DNA of 64,000 nt, from positions 36,691,571 through 36,755,570 of the forward strand of contig NC_067123.1 in assembly GCF_021347895.1 (NCBI RefSeq). The letters run 5' to 3'. A program made the position numbers and the translations under genes. Below are positions 11,917-24,800 of the stretch, in pieces. Source of the stretch: Acanthochromis polyacanthus. Lineage: Eukaryota; Chordata; Actinopteri; Pomacentridae. Within the stretch, counting starts at the first letter, position 1. Every line of letters starts with the position of its first letter. The notes beneath the pieces are model-generated. The model was given only the letters and a program-made list of their open reading frames with translations. It did not search any database and had not been told where the DNA came from.

Positions 11917-13580
11917 TATGGTGCCGTAATTGGGTCAAAAGTCACGCGCACGTAACTCTCTCTCTCGCGCGCACGAAACACGTACCCCGCACGAGCGGAA
12001 AAAAGTCTCCACGGGCGCAAAAAACACTCTGCACGCGCGGAGACAATGCTATGCGTGTGCAGACCAAGCTCCGTGCATCCAGTGTCTCATGAAACTGTCC
12101 TGCTGCGTGCGTGGAGCTCTGATCTATGCACGCAGGGAGAAGACTTTTGACCATTTGAGGGCGGATACCAGTGCTCGCCACAACCTCCCTATGATTGGCT
12201 GTCTGTGACAGCAAGAACTCCCCCCCCCACGTGGGATGCCACTGTACAGCGAACCCTCGTTTATCGCGGGAGTTACGTTCCAAAAAGAACCTGCGATAGG
12301 CGAAATCCGTGAAGTAGTCAGCTTTATTTTTTACAGTTATTATACAATACTGCACTTGGGGGAGCGCTGCAACTGCAACCAGGTGATGCCGTGGCGGTAC
12401 TCTTGCCTCAGAGAGCGGGCCGGCTGAATCAATTGGAGCAGTCGGAGGTGGGGAAGGCTCGCGCCTGCGCTCTTCTCCTGGGGGGCGCGGCTGCAGTGGC
12501 CAGAGACGGCTGGGGACTGTCTGGTTGATGGCGGGGGAAAAGAATAAGGCTGCTCCGTCAGCTCCGTCTTTCAGGGTGACTCACTACATGGAGACCAAGG
12601 AGAGAAATGATCCAGCGCTCCACAGCAGGCAGCGCTGGCCTGTATGGCAGAGGAGACGAGGCACGGAGACTGTTCACGTTAGTCAGTCCCTTAGCCAATC
12701 AGGATGCAGAACACAATGCACTGTTTAAAAAAAGCATAAAAAAACTGCACTAAAAAAATCCGTGAAACAGCGAAGCCGTGAAAGGTGAACCGCGTTATAA
12801 CGAGGGTTCACTGTCTAGAAGAGAGGAAATGGCTGTGGAGCAGGGAATAACACGGGCATCAAGTCTCGTAACATATCTCAACATACACTCAGGAAACGAG
12901 CTAACACCATGAAAGGAGCTAAGCGCGGTTAGTAACTAACACCACAGTCCGTGTAGCAACATTTACCACGATGCTAACAATCTCACTATTCTCTGGACGC
13001 ACACATATCCGAACACCACACCAACGCCACGATCTCCGTCTCTATGTCTCTCCGCCACGCAGTCTGCCATCAACATCGGAAGTCAAGCTTGTTGGTGCCA
13101 GCATAGAGCACAGTCCCGAAGCGCCCTCCAGTGGATGAGTAAAACATAGCACCAACCGCAGTCCTCTCTACTGTGACAGGTGACGTCGTTTCCCCTCTTG
13201 TATACAGTGGCATCCCACGTGGGGGGGGGGGGGGGGGGGAGTTCTTGCTGTCACAGACAGCCAATCATAGGGAGGTTGTGGCGAGCACTGGTATCTGCCC
13301 ACAAAGGGTCAAAAGTCTTCTCCCCGCGTGCGTAGATCAGAGCTCCACGCACGCAGCAGGACAGTTTCGTGCTTGGTCTGCACCCGCGTAGCAATGTCTC
13401 CGCGCAAGGAGCCGCCTACGCACGCGGAGACATTGCTACACGCGCGCAGAGTGTTTTTTGCGCCCGTGGAGACTTTTTTCCGCTCGTGCAGGGTACATGT
13501 TTCACGCGCGCCAGAGAGTGTTAGGTGCGCGCAAGAGAGAGCTACGTGCGCGTGACTTTTGACCCAATTATGACACCATA
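11917..13580. mobile_element. Foldback DNA transposon with ~330-380-bp inverted repeats
   Basis: The left arm (11917 to about 12248) and right arm (about 13202-13580) are inverted copies. Both ends read TATGGTG then ...AATTGGGTCAAAAGTCACGC going inward. The element is flanked by CAAAC at 11912-11916 and again at 13581-13585, a 5-bp target-site duplication. The arms are GC-rich and carry the CACGCGCG-type stretches that make this region stand out from the AT-rich surroundings. No transposase was found, so it is non-autonomous. The interior holds a nested Tigger-like element (12247-12813) and about 390 bp of other sequence. The superfamily is not assigned: 5-bp duplications fit neither the 8-bp hAT nor the TA mariner pattern. 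Confidence 0.8.
12247..12813. mobile_element. Tigger/pogo-like short element nested in the foldback element
   Basis: The ends are inverted: CAGCGAACCCTCGTT on the left and AACGAGGGTTCACTG on the right. TA precedes the left end (12245-12246), while the right end is followed by TC then TA, so one copy of the target duplication looks mutated. The inner left sequence (TTATCGCGGG, then 'ttacgttcc', 'gcgatag', 'gaaatccg') is typical of fish Tigger-like elements. No transposase is seen. Confidence 0.65.
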
Positions 13581-13585
13581 CAAAC

Positions 13586-14600
13586 TGGGGCTAAAATATT
13601 ACAACACACTACACATGTACAGAAAATTCTGCTAGTACACGAATAAATAAACATGTTTCTGACGAGCTCACCAGCCAAGACATATCCCTCTGATCATTAG
13701 TGCAATTTTTATTCATTTATTTATTTATTTATTTGATGGGGACAGTGCACATTAATGAACGTCTATTTAGACAGCAATAGACGTAAATATGCTGGATTAA
13801 GGCAACAATGCTAATTTACATCCACATTTCACAGGCAGGTAAGAAAAAAAACATAATAGTGAAACATAGGACAATAGGTCACCATGAAAGGACAATTTCA
13901 CAATAAAAGCACATCACAAAAACAAAGCACGTCTCTTGAATGTACCTTAACTTAACCCTAGCTCATAAAACTTCTAAAAACTTCATCCTTATACATTAAA
14001 ATTCTACATTTATCCATTAAAATAACCTCCTTAGGCTTTAAAAAATACTGTAGATACAAATCTTCATTGCTACTTCCTGTAGAATGTGCAGATCTCTGAA
14101 GAGTCCTAATTATTCGCAGCAGCTCCAGCTCACCAGCTCACCTACGACTCCACTCAAATGATGCAAAACTGCTCTACGCTGCACAACGGTAAGATGTAAC
14201 ATTGGAGAGACTCAGTCGTACATGTTGGAAATGGAAACAGATCCTGAAGAAGTCTGTGTTTTTTAGAGTGTCATCAGTTCACTACAGATTTAAGGTGGAA
14301 ATGCTCAGCCGTGATACTGACTGCAGGGGAGCTCCTGGTGTTTGTTATCAACCCCAAAGACATCATTAATGCTAGTTAGGAGTCTCGTCTGTACATTTCC
14401 TATGAAGAATCCAAATATCTGCTTTACTAAAGGTCGGTTATTATGCTATGATGAATCACCTTTGACTGTCTTCCCCTTTGACTGCAGACTTCCAGACCAA
14501 CCTTGCACACATCAGTAGATATCAAAAAACATTCAAACTCACTTCCAACACCATGTTTCCCCCACATACACCACAACAATCCCTCCCACTCATGCCCTCC
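13586..14600. other. Intergenic with LINE-like repeat
   Basis: No gene seen. From about 13706 a (TTTA)n tract leads into 'gatggggacagtgcacattaat', resembling the antisense 3' end of a fish non-LTR retrotransposon that extends to about 14100. The remainder is the upstream flank of the ECM1-like gene. Confidence 0.4.
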
Positions 14601-14607
14601 CCTCGCC

Positions 14608-14615
14608 TTTATAAA
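14608..14615 (+). promoter_or_regulatory. TATA box of the ECM1-like gene
   Basis: TTTATAAA lies about 75-80 bp upstream of the start codon at 14689 in an otherwise GC-moderate stretch. This allows a transcription start near 14640 and a short 5' UTR. A TATA promoter fits a tissue-restricted secreted protein. Confidence 0.5.
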
Positions 14616-14688
14616 CTGTTCAAGGATCCTGCAGTCAGACAGAAACCAGCCTTTCCACTCTTTGGCTTCACCACACCGTCCTACAGCG

Positions 14689-16491
14689 ATGACTTCCATC
14701 ACTGGACTTTGGATAATTGCACTGGTGGCGGCTCTTGGTGCACATCTGGGAGGTAATATCTCATCCCACTTCATGCACTTTTCAAGCTGCACTTCTGTTA
14801 ACTTCCATGTTGCTTTATTTCTCCACAGAGTCCAAGAAGAATTCTCTCAGTGAGCCCAACGTCCCGTTCCCTCCCGCCCGTCCCACCGCTCACAACCTGG
14901 CTGCCGTTTGCCACCAGGGTCAGGGTCGTCCCAGATACCCGGACAGCTTCTTCCCACCGTCCTTTTTCAGCCACTTCCGCCGCCGTGGAAAAGCCATCAA
15001 CCGGCTGGAGTTGTGGTTCACGTTGTGCTGCAGTGGACTGGTGGCTCAGCAGAGCAGCCAGATCCTGTGCTGCACCCAGCAGGCTGTGAGTCCAGCAACT
15101 TATTAGACACCAGGAGATATCATTACCTGATGATAAATCCATATTTACAGTACAGAAGTGTGTCACTGTTCTGGTTAGATGTGACAGCGTTTTGACAAAG
15201 TGTTCTAGTATGTTGCTTTATACTAAATGCATACAAATATACTGAATATTCCAGTTTCACTATAGTATTATAATATAGGCTAAACAATTTCGCTTTTTTT
15301 ACACAAAGCACAGAGTGTACATTTCAAAATATTTGCTTGTTTTTCTACGATGCTTTCATGCAGAATCTTATTTTTTTTAAGTAAAAAAAAAATGTTAAAA
15401 TTTGGCAAAATTGTATTAAAAATGGTGGAATATTGTGTTAAAATTATGAAAACCAGTGAAAATAATTAGAAATATCTGTAAAATAATGCTTTTTTAAATA
15501 TTTTTATTTTGGATTTTTGATTTAATTACAGTAAAACAGTGTAATTTTACAGTCACACATTATTAAAGAACAAATAAATTAAAAATATATATATTTTTAT
15601 TAATTACTATTAATTTTGGGCATTTTTAGTATTTTTTTATAGTCATCGTGTCAATTATTATGTTTTAACATACTGTATATTCCAGTTTCACTATAGTCTT
15701 ATAATATAGTCTACCCAATTTAGCTTTTTAGTTTTTTTTCACACAAAGCGCAGAGAGTACATTTTAAAATATTTTTTGTTATCTTGGGATGTTTTTTTAC
15801 AGTGTCTTATTACTTTTTTTTTTAATGTTAAAATTTGGCAGCACACTGTGTAAAAAAAAATGGTGGAATATTGTAATGGTAAAACAATGAAAACCAGTTA
15901 AAATAATGACAATTATCTGTAAAATAATGATATTTTTAGCTGATTTAAGTACAGTAAAACAGTGTAATTTTACAGCCACACATCATTTTTTTAGACAGAG
16001 ATAGAAGGGGTTTCTTCTCCGACCCACTTTACCATTATAGCTTGTCCTGCTAACAGTAAAAGCAGCTGGATTATATATTCATTTGCTTTAAGAGAAGCAG
16101 AAACTTTCCCAAGCAGACACAACAGTGGGCCTACAGACACTTGCTGACCTTTTGCTTTACTTACACTTAAGTATGCTGACTTCCACAACGTTTGGATTTT
16201 TTTTTGCAGCCTGGTGCCTATGCAAGATTTACATTTGGGACAAAATGTCACATCTCAGCTTTTTGACACTTTTATTTGGTCTCACAGTGGAAACAAGCTC
16301 TGTCTCAGTTCTGCGTGGATGAATATTCCACCATGACCGTCCCGTACGTTTGCTGTGAGGCCTCAGGAGACGCTCGCTGGAGCTGCTTCAACAGCAAGCC
16401 GGAGAACCCAAACTACAACCCAACGCTAGGCTACACGGCTCCTCCCATGAACTGGGAGCCAGGATTCACCTTCAACCCCCAGGCTTGTTAG
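14689..16491 (+). CDS. ecm1: ECM1-like secreted extracellular matrix protein (short, single-domain)
   Basis: Three exons (14689-14752, 14829-15085, 16288-16491) join in frame to 174 residues. Residues 1-20 form a hydrophobic signal peptide. The rest is one ECM1 cysteine unit: FPPARPTAHN...VC near residue 33, a CC pair in LWFTLCCSG, a second CC in ILCCTQQA, then FCVDEYST, YVCCEASGDARWSCF and a C-terminal QAC. The paired cysteines and the W-x5-FC...CC...C spacing are those of ECM1, a secreted glycoprotein that binds matrix components. Mammalian ECM1 is much longer (several hundred residues) and holds more than one such unit, so this is a compact fish form or paralogue. The start was chosen because it gives a signal peptide and a donor in the right phase. 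AATAAA at 16956-16961 is the likely polyadenylation signal. Confidence 0.8.
15238..15990. repeat. Diverged tandem duplication in the ECM1-like intron
   Basis: About 320-bp segments starting ATTCCAGTTTCACTATAG at about 15248 and about 15679 are related along their length. Shared blocks include 'cacaaagc(a/g)cagag', 'aatgttaaaatttggca', 'aatggtggaatattgt' and 'cagtaaaacagtgtaatttta'. The offset is about 431 bp. The sequence is AT-rich and non-coding. Confidence 0.65.
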
Positions 16492-16961
16492 AGCTGGAAA
16501 TGAGAATACAGCCGGAGAGTTCAGAAGAGAAAAATCAACTGTGTGTTCAGACAAACAGGAAAAATATGTGCAAGATAATGCTGAATTAATGCTGCACGCT
16601 AAATCTGTGCTGTGTCTGTATCTTGTCTTTGTCCCAAGCTCTCAAAGGAGGACAGGACATTTGCTTTATGTTGTGTAAGGACTGTAAAAGTCCCATTAAT
16701 TCATTTTCAACATGCTTACATGCTTTTTGTCAGTGCAGTAGCAAGCAAAGATACAATATTGGACTTGATTTATGAGTTTCCAGAGGAATATAACAACAAT
16801 TTAGCAGCTTTTAGACACTGACACATGAAGAAATGGGGAAAACAAAGTTCATCAGGGGTCATGGTTGGCTGGAGGAGTTGGTTGTGGGATATTTACATAA
16901 TAAAAGTTTAAATGTCCTGACCAGCTTGACTAGAAATGTACTGTAAGGAAACACAAATAAA

Positions 16962-18240
16962 CACTTAACAAACATTTTGACTGAGTTCTATTGCTTTTTG
17001 TGTGTTACTGTCAGTAAACTGGAATAATTCAAACCACAAAAACAAGAATGAGCAGCCTCCTGATTGAGTCCTGTGTCTTCAAAATAAAAGCAGATTTTTT
17101 TGAGTTACTCACAGTAAAAACGCAGTCCATATTTGTTCAGAGCTAAATATTTATCTTCCCAGAGACACCTTGTGTTTAATTGGTAAAAATAAAAATGTTA
17201 CTTTCTGAAAAGACTTGAATTTGGTTTAATTGTGCAGAGTAACAAGAGGTTTTATTTACACACATACATTTTAATTTTTCATTTAGTATATATACTTTCG
17301 AACATTTAAAATACATTATAACTACTGTTCATTTTACAAACTCTGATACTTTATTATAGCTTATACTACCCAAATTAAAAAAAGAAAGCATGATAAGCTC
17401 TGCTCAGCTAACATCCCAGTTAAAATGCTGCTAATGTCACGCTATTGCATATATAATAATTGAACGCTGAGGGGAGGCATTCTGCTGTATAATACACATC
17501 ATTTTTCATATTTCAAGCCAGTTTTACCACCAATAGGCAACATTTTCAGTCCTGGAAGTGGAGCTGGAGTCAGTATATTCATAGTCATATCAATATCGTT
17601 TGCAGTATTACCGGCTCAATAACTTATGCAATATCATTTTCATAATATTATAATATTTCAGAATCATGTGCTATATTTTCCCATCTTGTGTAATATTACT
17701 TAACTACTTCAGAATCATTATCTTTATTACTTCTTACTTTTGTGTTCCCGTCTTGAGCTCACTTATTTATGTTTTATACGGGTTCCTTACAGCATTTCAA
17801 TTAGACACTGCATTTTTTCTCATGTTTTGACATTTTTTCTGACTAATATCTGGCACTAGAATTTCATTTGAGAAAACTAAAGTTCTAATCTAATAAAGTT
17901 CTACCTTATCTTATATTTTCTGATGCAACTGTTCTTTTTATATTCAATATTTGTTTTACACAGTATGTATCAGTGGATGCAGGTGATGAGAAAGTTTTAA
18001 CAAATGTAAATAAGTTGTTTAGGGCAATTAGGTTTAGACACAAGACCTAGAAATTTCCTCCCACTGAGCTTGTCTTTGAATCCTTGAATGTTTTAAAATT
18101 ATTTTTAAAATTAAATTTGTTATATTATATCGTATCTAATGAATACATTTCTTTATAAATGTTCAGATTCAGAATGCCATTATTGGATTTTAACGGTGTT
18201 GGTTTTGTTTTGAAAACCGTAATTTCTCATTCCCGGATGT
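16962..18240. other. Intergenic between ECM1-like gene and pip5k1a
   Basis: AT-rich sequence without a credible gene. No transposon ends were recognised. The last part runs into the pip5k1a promoter and first exon. Confidence 0.5.
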
Positions 18241-18392
18241 GTCGTGTTAGCTTCGGCTAACTGTACAAAACTGCTGCTTCCGCACTGCTTCCTTGTTTAT
18301 TAGTTTTAGGGAAAGTAGTGCCTCTAGAAGAGAAAAGTTTTATTTTTTTCTTTCCTCTGGAAGCTGCCACAACTCCTCCACAGGACTTTCGG
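18240..18392 (+). other. pip5k1a: Probable non-coding first exon of pip5k1a
   Basis: A good donor (CGG|GTAAGT) ends an exon at 18392, before the coding exon that starts at 18762. The true transcription start is not visible; 18240 is only an approximate left limit. Confidence 0.4.
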
Positions 18393-18821
18393 GTAAGTTG
18401 ACTGTTTTTTGTGCTGTTTTTCGTGTGATACCGGAGCGGCTAGCTTGATTAGAGTTAGAAAAGTTAAAGTTAGCAGTTAGCCTCCCTCCTGTCTGACTCA
18501 GTGTTGTAACCCAGGCGTCTCGTTAGCTGTCACGCTAACCTGTTTCAACATGTTCCAGGCTTACCATTCATTACTGTCCTCCTAAAGTTACATTATCCGG
18601 CCACAGAGCCGGTGTTAGCTAAGTTCCCGGCGGGGAATTTCCCCTTAAAAGATGCCAGTTTGTGTTCAAATAAGAGCCAGTCAACGTGGCTGCTGTCAAT
18701 ATTTGTGGCGTGAAATCATCCGGAGTGTCTGCTGGTGACAAGCTGCTGTTTCTCCACACAGATCCACACCTTCTTCCAGCGAGAAGTTCACAGCTTCATC
18801 AAACCCAAGGGTTTAGTCTGA

Positions 18822-21800
18822 ATGGCCACAGCTGCAGAGGAGCCTCCAGGGCTGCAGGGCCACACTGCCAGTAAGTACTCAGTTATTAGAGACATACCAC
18901 CTTAAATTTACCCCTCCTATTATTGAATGGGGTCCATTCAAAATGATTTACATGTTTTTTTTCCCTCCATATATAATGACTTTTCCTAATTTAATGGGGA
19001 CAACTGGGTAAATATAAAATTAATGTGATGATGAGTTGTCAGTGTGCTGTACAGATCAGTGTTCTTTGAGGCTTTTAGCTATAAAACACACAAGAAAAGT
19101 CAACATTTTATACAGTTTAGTTTTGGTTGTTGTGGATGATATTGAGGTCATTATAAAAGCAACTTTATAATCTTCAAAAAACTTTAGGGTAAAGAGGGAT
19201 GTCCGATATTGGCTTTATCGTCGCTAACCGATATGCCGATATTGTTCAACGCTCAATTTCCGATACCAACCGATATATGTGGGTTATTTAACTAATTTTA
19301 GGTAATTTCTTCAACTAAAGTTATGGGAAAAATGTCATGTTTCTTTTATTTTTTTTTAAATTATCTGAGGCAACAGTTCACATTTTCTCTCTCTCTCTCT
19401 CTCTCTCTCACTGTGAGCCGGTAACTCCAGGCATTATTTTAATGATTTTCATGACAGGAAATAAAACGATAGCGATATTGACCGATATTAGATTTTTATG
19501 CAAATATTGGGCCTGATAATATCAGTGGGCCAAATTGTTCGTCATGATATGTTATAGAAAACAAAAATATGTAAAGCCATTAAAATACCAAAAAGATTTT
19601 AGGTCAGTCAGTGAGATTTTATTGTGATTTCTGGTGTTCTGGATGTATATGAGGGGTTTCATTTATTGAAATGGATATTTAGGTAGTAAAGAAAAACACA
19701 TAAAGTACCTGAACAATTTTACTTCTAATGATTTTCTGGAGGTTTAAATTGCTGGAGTCAAACTGACCCCAAGGATCAAAGATGTGAGTAAATTTGAAGG
19801 TAATAGGAGGGTTAAAGGGGTACATCAGATTTGTTTTTCTTAGTTTGTTTGTCTTGGTAACCTCTCAGGTGACACAAGTACATGGCTCAGCAGCTTGTAA
19901 GGTACATGAGGATAAAGATCTGAACAACATGTAAGAAAACAAATACACATATTGTGATTATTTTGACATATATTGTTAAATCATATGAGTCAAAATCAAC
20001 AAAAACCTCATAGTGATTATGGCATATTTGTGTCTATCTGAGGCAAAAAAAAATGTGCTTCTTAAAGTGTGAAGATTAGGATTTGTTTTAGTTAATTCAG
20101 TTCAGTTTGATTCAGAAAACTTTATTTGACCATTAGGGGCAATTCAAGAAACATTAAAAGACAACGCATCTCTGTGTCACCATTTGAAAAGGTGTGCTGT
20201 AAGAAATTACGCTAACGTTCTTTTAGTTCACACAACTTTATGTGGACATCCTAATTTCATTTTCAGTTGTTGTTGAAACATTTAGAGAAGTGACGACAGA
20301 ATTTCATCAATTCGTAATTTCGGAGAGTACGCTTTGCGGTTCTTTTGAATTGTGTGGGTTTGTTTTGTTGCCAGGGTTAGCCCGATACTTTGGGGTGACT
20401 CATGTTCACAACATCCCCCTCAGAGTAAACGATCCGACATGCTAACAGGATCTCGGATGTGTCAGAAGACGGTTTCTCATATTTCAGTTATGTAACGATA
20501 CAAAGCTGAAACAATTAAAGCCACAAAACTAAATCACAACCCAAAAACTCCACAGGAACCGAAGCAGACGTGGTCACATTACTTAACCTATACAGCTTTT
20601 GTAATGCAGACGTGTATACAACAAATAATGGCAAAACAGGAATGTAAATGTGTAAACTCCTACATGAAGTAACTCAACTTTAAATTACACATGTGTATAA
20701 ATTCACCAGCTTACTTTATCAGCTCCTTTTTATGTCTTGTTATGAGTGAAGAATTAATAGAGTTTATCTTATCTCATCTCAAGAATCAATCAAGAATCAG
20801 AAATCACGTTTACTGCACGTGCACCACATTTAAATGGACTTCTACATGTATTACAAAGAGACATTTCAAATATTTAATCTGCTTTCATTGACATAAATGA
20901 GGTATTTCTGATAAACTGACAACTGGCGCCGTTTAGCAGGGCACGGCACACAATAAAAGGTTTAAACTCCAATAACTCAGCGTTGCTTGAGATAAAAACA
21001 AAGAAGGATATGACAGTGTGATTGATCTTCTCGTGTACTTCTTTGCAACAAAGTAAATAAGGGTATTTGTTAAGAAATGGCAAGCTATTCCTGTCAAATA
21101 TGTCCTTATTTCCTTTAACACAACCCTTTCCTGGACTGTATCTGCTATTTATTTAATTATACATACAATACTTTTGCTTGAATATTAAGGGTAAGTTATG
21201 TTTGATGTTGGGCGACATTTTCACTTTCTACCGTGGTGAACTATTTATTGTTGACTTTGGAATCCAGCGGGCATAGCTTTCTACTCCAGACAGGGCCTTC
21301 ATTTGTCCTGTTTGAACTTACTTTCATAGCCTACTTATCTAATTCCTCCCATTGCACGCAAAGACCTGCAGAGTCAGATCTGGAGGAGACTGTCTTCTCT
21401 TCGAGGTAATGAACGAGGTGTGTCTGCATGCTTGTGTCGGCGCTCGGCTGCACTCTCTGCTTTCAGTATCAGGGAGTGGTGGTAGCTGTTTGAAGCTGTG
21501 TTGTGTGATATTAATGCATCCGGTGTGAGAAGTGTGTCTGCTTGTTTTTTTTTTTTATTTCTTCTGCGTGTAGTTCATGTCTAACTTATAATATAATAAT
21601 AGTAACTTTATTTATATAGCAGCCTTAAGAACAGAGTTCACAAAGTCCTTTGATAGTTACAACATGCAACACAGAGACAATCAGACAGAGCAGTCAATTA
21701 AAATAAATAGTAAAGTGGCAATTAATTATATGAGTGATTTGCTAGATTAGCAAACATGCATGCAAACACAGGAACTAGGCAGATTAAAGAACAACATTGA

Positions 21801-24800
21801 GGGTTAAAATTAAAAGTAAAAAAAATGGATAATTATAGAATTAGAGAGATGACATCACACCAAAGAGGAAGCTAAAAGTAAAATAAAGCAAGAGAGAACA
21901 TCTAAACTATGCAAGTCATAATACAAAATAAAGCACTAAAACTAAACGACGCTAAAAGTAAACCTCACATAAAAGTAAGTCCGTACAAGAAGTGATTTAA
22001 AAGAAATTACTGGCTCTGCAGGCCTTATCTCCTCAGGCAGGTCGTTCCAAAGTCGAGGTCCCGATGGAGAACGCTCGCTCACCTTTAGATTCAAGCCTCC
22101 ACTTTGGAACAAGCAGAAGGATCCACCTGAGGATCTAAGGCTGCCAGCAGGCTCATACAGGGTCAACAGATCACAAATGTAGCTTAGGGCAACACCCTGG
22201 CGAGCTTTAAAAGTGATCAGTAAAATCTTAAAATCAATTCTAGAAACAACAGGGAGCCGGTGTAGGGAAGAGAGGATGGGTGTGATGTGATGCCATCCTT
22301 TAACTCGTATCTTTTCTTCCCCTTTCTCATTTCAGATTCGACCGGGCCTCGAAAAAATGCTGCTGCGGAGGTGAGAACTAACGGATATGTTGGGAGGAAA
22401 TGTGTAATCTAGGATTGGGGAAACACGTTGTGCTTTTGGCCTCAGATACTGTGAAATTTGCCAGCATTTTGCTGACATGTCGTCTTTTCCTTCCTGTTTG
22501 AAATGTGAGAATGTTGCATGTTACAGCGAGCTCTTTTTCCTCTTGTGGTTCTATTTTTGCAGAGTTCAAGTCCACACATGTCTCAGGCCATGAAAAGAAC
22601 TATCGGCCATCGTGGAATCGATCCCACTGGAGAGACGACGTACAAGAAGGTGAGCGATCGGCCAACCCAGACTGAAGCACATTGAGTTTCACTGTCTACT
22701 CATCTGCCCATCGTCTTCTCAACAAATTATTGAACTATGCCGTTTATAAATAGAGCCTAATGTTAGTTTTTAAGAGGCCAAAGTGATCTTAATGTCTGTC
22801 TTATGTGTTGTTAGCTCACTGTTCGAGCAGTAAATTATACGGAGAGAACAAAACTCTATTTCAATAAACTGAACAACTCGCAGGGGCTTTATCCAGATAT
22901 AACAAAAATGCCGGTAGCCAAAATATTGTTTTAAGTCAGTAAACCCTCAGTGTTTTCTCTGCATTTGCAGTAAATAGTAGACCACAGGTAGTAAACTGCA
23001 CAACAAGAATCAAGTGCTAAATCTGGTGCAGGCATCTTTTTAATGTTACTGCACATTGTCCTTTTAAATAAACTAAACTAAACTAAAGAAACAAAAATAC
23101 AGAGCTAGCAAGCTCTGAAAATGTTTCTTTCTGCAACTAAAATGTGAATATCCGATGAGGTTGATGCTGTTGGAACATTTTGGTTGCTTTCCTGCATGAA
23201 GGATTACTTGGATCAACACTGCAAACTGCAAATGTATTGTCTTTTTGTGACACCTGGTCGAACTGTCGGACTGGTGAAGCCAGTACAGCCGTTTTCTTTG
23301 CGTGTAGAGGCTTCCCTTGCGAGTTTTGCAACATCTGATTGACCATTATCAAGATCACCAATCAAACGAATGCCAGTCTATAATGACCAATTGGTTAACT
23401 CAGTCTGTAGTGTGGTTAAAGAGGATATGAAGGTAGTTGGTGTGAGAGAAGAGGATGCAGAAGACAGGGTTAGATGGAGGCAATTGATTCGCTGTGGTGA
23501 CCCCTGAAGGGAAAAGCCGAAAGGAAAAGAAGAAGAAGGTTAACTCAATCTGTAGTGCCAGTGTCTGAAATCAAACATGGAGCTCATTCTGTGCTATTTT
23601 GTTATTCAGCTACTGATTTAAAGCTTGCACATTCATATTTATGCTCAGTGTAATTCCGATCATGTTAGAACTTTGCAAGATGTCTCCAGCCTCTGTAGCA
23701 TGTTGCCTTCAAAGATTTGTTTTTGCTACATCTAAATTTCCTCTCTTTTCCAGACAACATCCTCGGCTCTGAAAGATGCTATCCAGTTAGGCATCACGCA
23801 CACGGTTGGTAGTTTAAGTCAGAAACCAGAGAGAGACGTGCTGCTGCAGGACTTTGAGGTGGTTGAAAGCATCTTCTTTCCCTGGTGAGTCTTTGTGAAC
23901 ATGTGTAAATGCATCCTTCATATCCTGTATCAAGATGTTTTATTTACTTCTTTGGTGATCACCTGAAATGTAATCTTGTGGCTCCTGTCTTGTTTTGCCG
24001 GCAGTGAGGGCAGTAACCTGACACCTGCTCACCATTATGGAGACTTCAGGTTCAAAACATACGCCCCAATCGCCTTTCGCTACTTCAGAGAGATGTTTGG
24101 CATCCGCCCTGATGACTACATGGTAAAGTTGTTTACTCAGCATCCGTTTTATTCAGAAAAAGTGCCAAAACCCCTGAAGAAAGGAAAAGCGCTGCAAACT
24201 GTGAGGAAAGGAGGAGTGATTGAGTAATCGGAAAGACTGAAACTAGGGAAGTGTGAATAATGGAGTGGTGAAGCTGATTTTCTAGTTGTTTTTTTGACCC
24301 TGTAGATCTGTGTTGTTTGGTTTTGTCACATGTGTAATCGCTGTAAACTCTGGTCTGTTTGTAGTATTCTCTGTGCAACGAGTCGCTGATCGAGCTGTCC
24401 AACTCTGGAGCCAGTGGGTCTCTCTTCTACGTCTCCAGCGATGACGAGTACATCATTAAGACAGTTCAGCACAAAGAGGCAGAATTTCTACAGAAACTTC
24501 TGCCGGGATACTTCATGGTAAGATCTAACTGTCTTCTTGGCCACGGATCTTTCAAATGCAAAGTCTTGAAAACTGCTGGTGCTTGGACAGTAAAACTTTT
24601 GAAAACTGCATCTACAGAGGATTTTTTTTTTCAATTAACAGATTAGTTGGCTGATTGTTAATTAATTAGTCATTTTTGCAGCAAAGATGCCTACCTGCTT
24701 CTCAAATGTGATTTATTTTTACTTTCAGATCTGAGGAGCAAACTAATTCACTTAATGACTCTAAACTGTCGATTAGACACAACAAGCAGTCTGAATATGA

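Noticed and set aside
11942..12355. 137-codon minus-strand frame in the GC-rich foldback arm
   Set aside because: It follows the inverted repeat, crosses into the nested element and has no recognisable domain.
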